From assembly GCF_019649055.1 (NCBI RefSeq), contig NW_026570256.1, positions 186,001 to 250,000 on the forward strand: a stretch of DNA of 64,000 nucleotides. The letters run 5' to 3'. The stretch is from Paramacrobiotus metropolitanus. Its lineage: Eukaryota; Tardigrada; Eutardigrada; Parachela; Macrobiotidae. A program made the translations under genes and the position numbers. This document shows, piece after piece, positions 25,381-36,071 of this stretch (position 1 is the stretch's first letter; each line of letters begins with the position of its first letter). The notes below the pieces were generated by a model. That model saw only the letters and a program-made list of their open reading frames with translations, searched no databases and had not been told where the DNA came from.

Positions 25381-25954
25381 TTACTGCGCTGCCAGTTTCG
25401 CTTCAAACTCTTTGAGGTTCTTCTCGTTTTTATGAGCAATAAGCAAGAAATGTTGCTTATGTGCCGAATTCTCCATGGCGAAGGGGCGATGTTCGGCCTT
25501 CATCCCATGTTCTTGGAGAAGATTCGTCAGTTCGTCGTCTCGTTTAACTAAGCATAACAAAAGAAGCCTTCAAGTTGGATAGGACAAAAACTAGTTCTTT
25601 ACACAAGGTAATTCGCTCAGCCAGACGTTAAAATGTAATTGTGTCAATTATTCAACATCTACAACCATAATTGTATTTCTGACACGAATTAATAGCAAGT
25701 TCATTAGCTTCGGCAATAGAGTAATGTATCTGTACTTTAGTTTATTATTGAATAAACAATTTTAGTCTGCACTAACCACGAGATTTTTAGTATTCCCAAT
25801 TAGGTACAGTACTTTAGACAAAAAAAATTTATGCTTTTACTTCATAATATTTGTACTTATACTTACATCCATGGATTTCACTCTGGTCCTTTACTACCGC
25901 CATAGAGAAGAAGTAGCCTCCAACAGCTCGGTATACGACGTTTGTGGATGACAT
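25381..25954 (-). CDS. Small two-exon gene of unknown function, 84 aa
   Basis: The ATG at 25954 starts exon 1 (25954-25867, donor GTAAGT). Exon 2 (25547-25381, acceptor CTTAG) joins in phase and ends in TAA at 25381. A poly(A) signal AATAAA lies 12 bases after the stop (25369-25364). The product starts MSSTNVVYRAVGGYFFSMAV and has a basic, charged C-terminal half (LLIAHKNEKNLKEFEAKL). There is no signal peptide and no known domain. ATG, strong donor, acceptor, matching phase and poly(A) signal together make a real gene likely. Confidence 0.6.
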
Positions 25955-26961
25955 GTTCTACAAAAGATAGGAATCATTGCAGACAAACCGACGTTTTACA
26001 ATACCGAGTCATTTGATGCCAGCGTGGACACTTTTTCGGACGGTACTCTGGTCGGTCAAATTTGTTTATATCACTTTTGTCAGTTTTGTGTAGCGCAAAA
26101 CTTCTACAGAGTACTATGTACAGCAAGTATAGATATCTGGTTTTCTGAACCTGTGAACAGTAATTCATGATTTAATATTATCTAGATTATTATCTAGGCC
26201 CATTTATGATGGTTTGCACTTGACGAGAAGCAACGTATCCCACTGGCTGTTCCCGTTATGACACAATAGCTTTGCGCATTTATCATGCTGCATGTTGTTT
26301 CACATTCCGCTCTGTACAAAATAATACAGCATGTGATTCTAAAGTGCAATGTACATGGACATAGTAATATAAAACCTTCGATTTTCAAAGCACAAAAAAA
26401 GAATTACTTAAAACAAAAAGTACCACATAAAAAACTACAACAAAAACACTTCTTCAATGCTCTCTTGGTCTGGCAGAATTCCATGACGCACTATAAGTAG
26501 CGTATCGTCGTCGAATTTCGATAGAAAGCCGCTGTGGAAGAAACTCTCCAAAGCGCAGCGCGATATCGGAACGCGTTACTGGCTATCAGGTTACTGAGGC
26601 ATGCTACAGGCAACGTGTGGATCCAACACTTGTTCGGGGACCCTGCTTTCAGACGGGCAGCTTCCTCCTGCGCAATGCGTGCAGCTGCTAATTTCAAATC
26701 AGAATACGTACTGAAAATACATCATATCTATATAACGCCCATTTCGCAAACAAAAATTATTAACCGCCGATGCTTCGAATGTGCCGCTTGTTGTCCACAA
26801 CGATGCCCTCGTGGATTTCCTTGGGCTTCCCTTTTGATCCACTGGACGCTGTTGGGAGCCGATCATCAATCCCCGAGTGCCCATATTTTCTTCGGGGCCG
26901 AGAGTACCGTCCAGCCTGACGATTGTGGCTCACGAATATCACATCACGATCGTATCTGCTC
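25955..26961. other. Upstream region of the 84-aa gene; no gene supported
   Basis: Both strands contain open frames between 26490 and 26960, but they shadow each other. The minus-strand frame at 26497-26697 has an Ala/Glu-rich start (KLAAARIAQEEAARLKAG) that could be an exon, without further support. Confidence 0.3.
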
Positions 26962-28728
26962 ATACTTGTATTATTTCGGTTTGGAGCAGGGTAGTCATAA
27001 TCGGGCTATTCGGGAAGTCAGTTTTAGCAGAAGTGCCGGTTACATGGAACTGCCTGGAAAAATGTTACCAGCCAACGCCAACATCAGTCTTTCCTTTGCC
27101 ACTGACCACGGCGATGGGCTCCCCATTGCATCAGTGAGCAAAAATTATAAACGCGACAAAATAATAATTACTGGACTGCGTCCATTCAGGGAGGACAGAT
27201 TGTATTGACCGTTAGCACTGGTTCAGCGGCAAAGCTAAAGAGGATCATGGACAACAGCTTCCCCGATGAGCGGTGTTGCATACCGTGTCCGTACGTAAAC
27301 GCAAAAAGAAAATTGAGATTAGTGTATACGATCAGTGATCCAGGAGAAAATGAGGCAGACTCAGAGTATCGATATTTTCTCCGATACCAATTACGTCGGA
27401 GAAGTTCCGTCGGCTGTGGATCAGTCGAGTACCGCGACGAAGGCGCGCTCCTTTGTCGGCTATGTCACCGGGCTGATTATCAGCGGAGAATTGATTGGGT
27501 TTGAGCAATTGCAAGCATCTGACCGTGAACTGCAAGCGACTGGACGGTGTGAATTTGAAGAAATGGTGGCGTCGACTGCCGAGTCCTTGCTGACTGAACC
27601 ACTTTCCTCAACTACGGCTTTATCCTGTGATGAAGAAACTGTGCTCGGTCGCCGAAACTAATTAAGACACCGTAGACTGGAATACCGTCAGCTTCGAGGC
27701 AACAAAAAACAACCAAATGCAGATGTTTCTGCAGCGAAAGGACGTAACGTTTACCAGTTCTTCCCGGAATTTTGATCCAAATGGGATTATCCTGTACGCC
27801 GACAATCCAGCGAGAAAGGAAACATTACTGTTAGCTCGTCGCGGTGGCCGAATGGTTTTGGCTGTCAACGAAGAGTGCTACTTTCAGGTAATGACAATAT
27901 ACTGTAGCCGCTAGATGGAATGGCACCACTTTTAGATCCGGCCGCTGCCTGCCCCCGGCCGGACAGCGCACAAGTTAACAGCAGCGCGTGTGCTGTTTTC
28001 CGTACACCAGACTCTGTGGTGACATTTCATCTAGCGGTTACAGTAGTGATTGTTGTTGTAGTGATCTCTGCTTTCCGCCTTGTTATCTATTTCGATGTTG
28101 GAAGTGTTGGATGCTGGAAGCGATCGGTCAAGGGGATTCATCAGACGGTCAGCGACAAACTTTTGTGTGGAGCGAACATCTCGTCGTATTGACGGAATAT
28201 AGCAGTACAGTACGTAAAGTGACGGCTTTACTCGTACTTTCTATTATTCGCTGTACTTCTCTTTTGTGTTCGGATTTACTTTTGGTTGTTTCTACACGGA
28301 TGCGCCGTGTCTATATAAATCAGTGAGTGGCAGTATTTTACGGGGGGTCAGTTTTCACATTATGGGTTTTGGCAGTTTCGGAGTTTCTAATTAAATTATC
28401 GTCGGAGATGCAGTTCTCGCTTCGCGTAGATTCGTAGGCTTGGCTATGCCACATTGAGATTATTAGCTCATACTCTGTCGTTGAGTAGGTCGGTAGGATA
28501 GATTATTTACGGTAATTATTCCTATCGTACTGATCTCTCCGTCATGGCGCCCACCGTATTGTCCTCCGCGTGGATGATGGTCGTTCAGACTTTGTGAAGT
28601 TGTCTTCAGTCGTCAGTGTGCCGTTCTACACCGGAAGTCTAGATGAGAAGGTGATCACCAGCACAACTATGGATCGCAGAGTATTCCAGGGCTGTCTGGG
28701 GAATGGGCGGCGTGAAAAATTGTAGCCG
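26962..28728 (+). pseudogene. Laminin-G-like modules, apparently decayed
   Basis: Three segments match laminin-G patterns. Near 27017-27133: REVSFSRSAGYMELPGK and ISLSFATDHGDGLPIAS. A 56-bp GT-AG intron (27134-27189) leads to GGQIVLTVSTGS, then HTVSVRKRKKKIEISVYD, YVGEVPS and SFVGYVTGLIISGE (to about 27560). A second module starts near 27684 (FDPNGIILYAD, GGRMVLAVN) with a donor at 27888, and its second half is near 28546-28728 (IVLRVDDGRSDFVKL, VFQGCLGN). Frame changes near 27270, 27336 and 28540 and a stop at 27659 break the reading. Laminin-G modules bind matrix and receptors in laminins, agrins and perlecans. A MITE has inserted in the intron. Either a pseudogene or a gene with sequencing errors. 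Confidence 0.5.
27902..28043. mobile_element. MITE, family copy 2 (142 bp)
   Basis: The termini CTGTAGCCGCTAGATGGAATG and CATTTCATCTAGCGGTTACAG form an imperfect inverted repeat, flanked on both sides by TA. It lies just after an exon-like donor in the laminin-G-like locus. Confidence 0.7.
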
Positions 28729-30567
28729 GCACTGGCGGTACACATACTCGTTCTCTTCTTCAGGTTTGTACACCTGCCCGGATTGTTCATTATCGGGCCG
28801 TCCAGTGAACGATCCGTGCACGCTTCTGATTGCCGGCGATTTCCCATTATCCGGAAGATAAATCTGGAAGCACATCACCGCTTGCTCTGTAAATGATGAC
28901 GGCGAATCTACAGATGAAATCTGATCCCAGTCACTATCACCGGAAGCTGCCGTTTAGGTGCCGGGAACGGATGAACTGTTCGGTTCCACCAGAACATCAC
29001 CGAATGACCCGTCATCCAGTTCAATCTTCCCGCTTGATCTGGCTGCGGAGAACTCGCCCTTACTTTTAACGCGAGAGTCCATTCCACTGGTACCGGGCAC
29101 CATTCCACTGTGCGTCCATATCTCTCCCCGCCGATCCAGACCACATGCGCATTGTGCGTCTGCCGAAGTCCGTTAGGCGCGGGCACAGGAGCGTTTCCTC
29201 CTGACACGACGAGGGTTGTGACGAAAATGCCAACGTGATCACACACATCCTGAGTTGAGCTGACTGATGGCTATATTATGGTGCCGAAGAGAATTTCCTT
29301 CGAAGAGAATGTACAACGGTTCGGAGGTCAGACCGTTGAGCAGCCGACAAAGTCATAAAGCTGCAACGCGATGATTCCTGCAAGTTTTACAAGCATATTA
29401 GCAATTCCAAATTACTGTACTAGTACTGTATATCTTGTTTCACTAGTTGTATGCAAATTTTTCCAGGCTACAGTTATCAGTTTGATTTAAAATACACAAC
29501 AAAAAAAGCGAAAGTACAAAATAAAAAAGATCTGAAGTCAATAAAACTAATAATGTTAAAGATTGAAGATCCATCAAAAATAAATCTGGCGTGAATTTCA
29601 CTGTTGGCACACTCACCGATTGTTTTCGCGGGTCTTGCAGCTTCATCGCATCGCTCCTCAGTGAAATCCAAATCATCTACAGGGACGACGCAGCGGTGTC
29701 ACCATGCGCATGTCCCCACTGTCGTCCCGAATCGATGGCGCCGTCACTGCCGTCACTCCGATCTTCTCTTGCGTGACGACATCTTCGCCTCAGCGTCATC
29801 GTCCTCCAACTTCCGACTCATGGCTAATTCGCGACAGAGTTCCAGCACTTCTTGCACCTACTCAGCCAATGAAGACAACCCTTGAATGGCCAGAACGTTT
29901 CCAGCATCAGCGGCGTACCACCCAGGAACCCTGCGACGCGAGAGAAGTGCTCCCGATATCAAACTGGGTGTTCTGCGAGAACGTGACGACTCCCAGCGAA
30001 TGCGTAATCGGCATCTGCCACGTTGTGTGCTTGGACGGCGACGTCAGCGATGGCGTCAATGCTCAGGCTACATGCTCAGATGGCCCTGACGGGCGGACGA
30101 CAAAACCGCAGAAATACCGTGATACCTGTGCCCGATGCCTCGATCGTATCCCAAAAACTACATACGGTTTATTACAGTTAGCCCCATTTGCAACCACTCT
30201 TGGGCTATGCAGATTAGGTGTTAATGCTGTTGAGCAGTTTACCTGTTAGTTTTAAACCGAGGAAAGGCTGGTTTTATTATCAAATTTTTTGGAAAAAGTA
30301 AGCAATTTCTGCATTTGCGTTGCTGCTACTCAGGTTGCTACTGCCTAATGAAAAACTACAATTACAGTCCATAGCCAATAAGTTTCGACAGTTGTCAACT
30401 TACCACCGCTTACCTATAGTATGTATATGCGAAGAACGGGATGGGGAAACAAAAAACCCGAGGAGCAGTATGTGGAAGACAACAAAGGATTCACTCAATA
30501 CTGTATTCAACAGGTTGGTACAATGTACGTGTACATACGCTATTGTACGTGTACAATACAAACACAG
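28729..30567. other. Ambiguous coding/intergenic stretch
   Basis: Several frames on both strands look protein-like (for example minus 28639-28878 and plus 29704-30249). None has a named domain, and opposing frames overlap. These could be further fragments of the matrix-protein locus. The last four bases, ACAG, are the left target duplication of the giant retrotransposon. Confidence 0.25.
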
Positions 30568-30913
30568 TGTGAGACGAGGCCTCACTAGCGTTCACGCCCG
30601 TGGCGCTAGGCGCTACGCCTTTGGATTACGTGTCTGTGTTGTGTCTCGCTTCTGATTGGCTTGAGTTGTGTTAGTGGGCGCGGCATAGCACGTGCCGCAC
30701 ACAGTCGAATTGGCTCTACGATTTACGATCGAGCTGCGCCGATCAGTATTGATTTTCTGTTGTCGGAACTTTCAATATTATTAAAAGTTAGCAATTAGCG
30801 GTGCGACGTCTTGTGTTTCCGCATAGCTCGCAATACATATCGCATTGCTCGCTCCATGGGATCTATTCCGTTTAGGTCGCCGTATCTGGATCACAGTTGG
30901 ATCTAGCATTAGA
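30568..30913 (+). repeat. 5' LTR of the giant element
   Basis: 346 bases, starting TGTGAGACGAGGCCTCAC (a small hairpin) and ending GCATTAGA. I count two differences from the 3' LTR (C/A near position 19 and T/C near 290), about 99.4% identity, which suggests a recent insertion. The ends do not follow TG...CA at the 3' side. The LTR itself contains no AAAGGTCA. Confidence 0.9.
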
Positions 30914-30925
30914 TGGTAGCAGAGC
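30914..30925 (+). promoter_or_regulatory. Primer binding site, initiator tRNA-Met
   Basis: TGGTAGCAGAGC starts directly after the LTR. Its first 11 bases are complementary to the 3' end of eukaryotic initiator methionine tRNA (...CTCTGCTA plus CCA). This would prime minus-strand DNA synthesis. Confidence 0.8.
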
Positions 30926-31095
30926 CGACAGCGGTTCTCTGAATTGATCTGATTTGATTTGAAGTGTGTCAGGCAAAGTTGGCCTGTTATTTGTTCACCA
31001 GTAAGGCACAGGTGCGTGGAACAGCAAAGCGCAACACCACAAGCGGTGCAACTCCCAATCGGACGCGGATCTCCAGCTTTGGTTTTCGGTACAGT

Positions 31096-31232
31096 GTCTT
31101 CAGCGAAGACCTGTGCTGTTTCCTCAGCTGAGCAAGAGTTCAAGAGTTCAGTCGTCAGTGTTCCTCGGTGTAGAGTCTTCAGCGAAGACCTACACTGGTG
31201 TCACTGATACTCAGCAAGGCTTCAGCGAAGCC
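31096..31232 (+). promoter_or_regulatory. Cluster of three related stem-loops in the leader
   Basis: GTCTTCAGCGAAGAC occurs at 31096-31110 and 31175-31189, and GGCTTCAGCGAAGCC at 31218-31232. Each has a 6-bp stem with an AGC loop. The first two are extended by an outer helix after a one-base bulge (ACAG/CTGT and GTGTAG/CTACAC). Repeated identical loops in a retroelement leader suggest a packaging or dimerisation signal; this is inference. Confidence 0.6.
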
Positions 31233-31799
31233 TAAGCCGTGGGGCACCAGCGCCGAAGCGTTGAAAGGGGCGCACGGAGAAAGTAGATCAGACTCCACCA
31301 AACTGGTTGTAGAGCACCACTACTGTTGCTACGGCAGTCAGCCGGCACGGTAGCAGACTAAAAGCGTGCGGCACAACCGCTACGGAAAAGCGGCTACGCG
31401 GGAGCGGATAGTGGAGAAGAAATTGGATTATCTGGATCATTTCCCCGCGGAAAGGACGCTCAACAGGTAGGAAACCGTTATTAATTACGGGATTGGCTAG
31501 TTGGTAAAATTCTCAATTCTTATTGGTCGATACTGAGCTGAGCATAGACATAGGCGGGGTTTTTGCACACAGTCACAGTGCGCATGTCTGGCCGTTGACC
31601 GTGACGTCAGGCTGATATAAAATTTAAGTGGATTAACGCTATTGGTCAATTATCTGAGCTGTGATTGGCTGAAATTTGAACTGAATAATTTGAGCTAGCG
31701 GACCAATAGGAACGATGTAAACAACGTAAATGGGGATTTTCCTTTGAACTTGAACTGTAATGGGAAATTTGAATTGAGATGTGAAATTTGAAAAGGAGA

Positions 31800-32293
31800 G
31801 TGACCTTTTGAGTTAAGACAAAGGAAAAGTGACCTTTGATCGAATTGAGCTGGAAAGTGACCTTTGACTTGAAATTGAGCTGGAAAGTGACCTTTAACTC
31901 GAGTTAAGTTGGAAAGTGACCTTTTGAGTTCAAACGAGTGGAAAAGTGACCTTTGACTTCAGAAAGTGACCTTTATCAAAAGTTAGAATTGATCAGTTTG
32001 ACCGTTTTAAGTGACTTTTAAGATCTGAAAGTGACCAACAGTGACCTTTAACAAAGTTGAAATTAAGTTGATTAGTAGTACAGCGATATCAGCAGCTGTA
32101 GAATTTCATTCGTAAACGGGTTCTAAACTGTAAAAACGGTTTCGAAGTTTTGTCTGAAGAGTGACCTTTAGGGCAAAACTCTCGAACTTTTTATCGAAAA
32201 AGTGACCTTGAAACGGAAAGTCGAATTTTTTCAATCGAAAAGTGACCTTTAACACGGACTTAGAAGAAATACGTAGAACGAAAGTGACCTTTA
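31800..32293 (+). repeat. Leader cluster of TGACCTTT octamers
   Basis: Eleven exact TGACCTTT (reverse complement AAAGGTCA) occur in about 490 bases, usually as AAGTGACCTTT at irregular spacings of 15-40 bases, plus near matches at 32008, 32030 and 32203. All have the same orientation. No ORF is present. This is the densest part of the element-wide motif series. Confidence 0.9.
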
Positions 32294-32367
32294 AGACAAT
32301 CGAATAAACCATACAATAACGTGTGTGTGAGAACAATTGGCAGGAGCGTCCAAGTTATCCGATCAAC

Positions 32368-34098
32368 ATGGATAAAGACAAGGAACAACCAACGTCTACC
32401 GGCAGTCAGGGAAGCATAAGCTCCCGAAGTTCACAGCAAGGTGCACCAAATCCGTACAAAAAAGATTTGCACACGTACTCGCGTCCAGTTGAACACGAGC
32501 GGAACACTCGAGCGCCCAAGGCATTCGAGAAGAAGGACTCGCGAGGCTCTGATAGCACCTACCAGAAGGCGCTTGAGGCGGTCGCCAATCAGGAAAGTTC
32601 CAGTGACGACCAGAAACACACTCCCGCGTCTGCGGCGGGAAGCGAACCGATGAACCAGATAAAGGTCACTGGGGAGGAAAAATCCACAGAAAAAAGAGCG
32701 GAAGCAGTGGGAGCATCACAGCTGGATGCTACCATTAGCGGAACGAATGAGCAGGATAAAAATGTGAACCTGGCTCAAGCGGAAGAGAGAAACACAAAGG
32801 TCACCGAAGAGGAACTGGCTGAACTGGGACTGGATGACCTTTCACTGAACGATAAAACCGCAGGCGATGACCTTTGGGCAACTCCAATGGTCTCAGATGA
32901 ATCGAACGAGTCTTACTTCACGGATGATGAAACGACGATGAATATGTCCTTCCAAACCGCGATGAAGGAAGCTGACCGTGCTGAAGGGATAACACCTTTC
33001 AAAGATATACCGGAGCACCTAATTGAACGGACAAGAACAGGAAAGGTCATCAATGTTAGACCGCCATCACCAAACAGTCCCACAACGACTCTGAGGACTC
33101 GTGTGAGAGAGTTGGAAGACGAACTCGAGGCCAAGGAAAATTAAGCAACGAAACGAACAAAAGAAAATCGGGAAAAACTGTCGTCGCTGGAAACCCGAAT
33201 ATACGTATTGGAACAACAACAAGTTGACTTAGAGAGCGCGGCAGATGAATGGAAAATCAAATATGAACGTCAAAGAGAACTCGCGGAAGAATACTTGAAG
33301 ATGGTAGATGACAGAGAAATGGAAGGTCATCTTGCAGTCAGTGACCTTAACGAGAGTATGTCGGAAGAATCAGCGGAAAGGTCACGACACTTAGCCAAAC
33401 TGAAGGACGAATGCGACTCACTGAAACAAAAGGTCACCGAGGCGGAAGCTAAACGAGACGATTATGCGACCAAACTCGCCGAGGCAACCCAGCGACTGTT
33501 GACGAACACTACTGAAGTGTTTAAGCTCAGGAATGACCTCACAGCCACCGAAGGCGCACGGCTGAGCAACGAGATAAAGCGGGTGACGGAGGAGAATAAG
33601 GCGTTGAAAGAAGACATCGAAAAGGTCACCGAAGAAAACACCGAGCTGAAAGGGACCGCCAAGACACTTGCCGAACAAGGCTTGAGGTGGGAGCACGAGG
33701 CACATCTCCTAGACACAAAGGTCACCGCGCTCGAATTGAAAGACAAAGAATGGCAACAAACCGTCCATCAGAAGACACAAGAGATCATCAAACTCAACAC
33801 GGAGTTGATCGATATGATCCAAACGGTAATGACAGGGAAGGATGAGCTCACCCAGACGAAGAATCAGCTGAAGGCAGCAGCTGAAGAATACACGAAATTG
33901 GAAAGAGATGTGACCCAGATGGTGGAACACATTAGAAAGGTAGAGAATGAAAAGGAAAAGGTCATTCAGGAGAGAACTTTCCAACTCCACCAGCACATGC
34001 TGAAGGTCAAGGAGGAGAATCATAATCTGAAAACAGAGAAGGAAGAATTTCAGTTGAAAGTCAGACGCCTCGAAGATGAGAATAAGGCCCTCAAATAA
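32368..34098 (+). CDS. Retrotransposon ORF start: disordered and coiled-coil Gag-like region
   Basis: ATG at 32368 (MDKDKEQ) follows the leader. One reading frame runs to 34098 with a single TAA at 33142 inside it. The first 258 codons are Ser/Glu/Thr-rich and disordered. The part after the stop is an almost continuous heptad coiled coil (about 310 residues, with runs such as EENKALKEDIEKVTEEN). The coiled coil begins before the stop (RVRELEDELEAKEN) and continues after it, so the stop interrupts one protein. The role may be multimerisation of the capsid precursor. At 34096 the frame ends and the next segment is read one base later. Confidence 0.7.
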
Positions 34099-36071
34099 GC
34101 ACAAAGATGAACAGCTCCTGCAATATGGAGTTAGAACGGCAACAGTGGAATCACCCCCGCCCAGTTACAGTAAGGCACAAGAAACGGGCACGGGAAAAAG
34201 CTTTCACTTTGAAATGCCACCACGAACTGGTACCGGCAGAGGAAGTGTCAAAAATGAAAAAAATGGCGAAAAGGTCAAAGATGACAAAGAGCCACCATCA
34301 GGAGGCTATCCGCATACGAGTCACAGCGATCCCTCCCAATTTCCCCCGCATATTGAAACGTACGTGTACATCGACGAAGGGCTCAGAGACAGACCATCTA
34401 GTCGGCAAGAACGCCCACGGAAGTCTCGTTATGCAAAGCCGAAGCGGAATCAAAGTGACGATGAAAGTGGCGAAGAGGAAGATGACCAGAAAGCGCAATC
34501 GGGATTTGCATTAGCAAAGGCGCTCAACTCCATGGCTCGGAAAACGCCACTGGTGACCTTTGATGGCAGTCGTGACACTGTGAATGGTTGGACAAGACTG
34601 GTGAAAGATACGCAGAGAACTTACCAGCTCACCGACGATCAAATCATGATCGAGATAGCCAGCGCGGTGAAAGGCCCTGCTAAAACCTGGTTTGAAAGTG
34701 AAAAAGATATTGCATCAGAAGACGGAATCGAATATTCGGTAACAGAATGGTTGGATAAACTTAAAGACGAGTATGGTGACCGAGATGAAGCTTCAAGTCC
34801 TAGGCTTACGCGAGGCCTACGCAAGGAAATTCGAACTTGGAAAGAAATCGCTTGACCAGTACTATCAAGCGATGATGCGATTCAAAGCTAAGAGGATCAT
34901 TACGGAAAAACAAGCAGTGGGCTTCTTGATCGAAGGATGTAGAGTAGACAATGAACTCTACAAGGCATTGCCTACACAGAAGTGTAGAACGCCAACCCAT
35001 GTAAAGGATTTCTTCAGACACTGGGCAACGGGAGAAGAAAAGTATAAGGCGCCAAAAGGTCAACGTAATCAAGAATACGCGACCATCCGCCAAGGCCAAG
35101 TTGAAAATGTACCGCAACAAAGGATGGCAGCTGCACCAGTCCAACAGCCGGTGGAATACCGGAGGGAGGCTCCAGTGCAAGAGGTCACCAAAGAAGTGAC
35201 CTTTATCGACAGCCAGACGGGACAGCCACTTACGTATGCAATGGTAGCTGCGATACAGGCGGCGGCTCAAGTGAGACCGGCACCTCAGAATGTGGCTCCA
35301 CCGGCACCACAGAATTTGGCCCCTATGAATGTAGGGTTACCACAACAAGGAGTGGGCAACGGAAATTTCGGTGGAAACGGCTATGGAAATGGAAATTGGA
35401 ATGGAGGTCAAGGAAACTTCCAGAATCAAGGTCAAGGTCAAGGCAACTTTCAGCCAAACAGAGGAAACCAGAATAACTTCCAGCAGAATCAGGGGTCACG
35501 AACGGAATTCAAGTTTCAAATGATTGATGGATGGGTTGCAAATGGCGTACAGATGTGCCAATACTGTATGTACGGTAACCACCAGACGCAGGGATGCAAG
35601 TTCGCGAACACGCCGCCGGATCAGAACCCGAACTTGTTCGCCTTCAGAGAGTGGCAACGGCTGCGCAATTCGGGCGGCTGGCGACAAGCTGTGGCAAATG
35701 GATATGACCTGATCGCTCAATGGTATCAGGCGAAAGCGAACTTTCAGCAAGGAAACGGTAGTTACGGAAACGGAAATGGCGGCCAAGGCGGTGGCAATCG
35801 TGGCGGCTACCGCGGCGGCTTCAGAGGAAGGAACAGAGGCTTCGGTCGTGGAAACTACGGTGGCGGCAACCGAGGCGGTGGCAATGGAGGTGGCCAAGGA
35901 AACTACCAACAGTGTGGTGGCCAATACAATAATGGCGGTGGCGGACAGAATCCTAACCCGGCAAATGATATCGGACAACAACAAGGAAATGTACAAGGAA
36001 ATGTACAAGGAAATGTGCAAGGCGCGCAACAAGGTGGAGCGCCGGTTCAGGGAAACGGGCAAGATCAGTAG
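34076..36071 (+). CDS. Gag capsid and nucleocapsid region (frameshifted)
   Basis: Two overlapping frames (34076-34855 and 34773-36071) together resemble a Ty3-type capsid domain: LVTFDGSRDTVNGWTRLVKD and VKGPAKTWFESE in the first, then LGKKSLDQYYQAMMRFKAK in the second. The change of frame falls near 34790 inside the domain. Downstream are a Gln/Asn/Gly-rich segment, one CCHC zinc knuckle (35556-35597) and an RGG-rich tail (GGYRGGFRGRNRGFGRG) suited to RNA binding. It ends in TAG at 36069. The region packages genomic RNA. Confidence 0.7.
35556..35597 (+). other. CCHC zinc knuckle
   Basis: CQYCMYGNHQTQGC fits C-x2-C-x4-H-x4-C exactly. This is the nucleocapsid signature of retroelements. It sits between a Gln/Asn-rich linker and the RGG-rich tail. 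Confidence 0.85.

Noticed and set aside
26699-26963. Minus-strand frames with Arg/Ser/Lys-rich ends that looked like exons
   Set aside because: They lie antisense to, or just upstream of, the laminin-G-like segment on the plus strand, which fits a known domain pattern better.
30781-31143. Minus-strand 120-codon frame across LTR and leader with several Cys and His residues
   Set aside because: Its order does not fit a known zinc finger or the piggyBac C-terminal Cys domain, it is antisense to the LTR and leader hairpins, and the LTR part recurs only because the LTR is duplicated.
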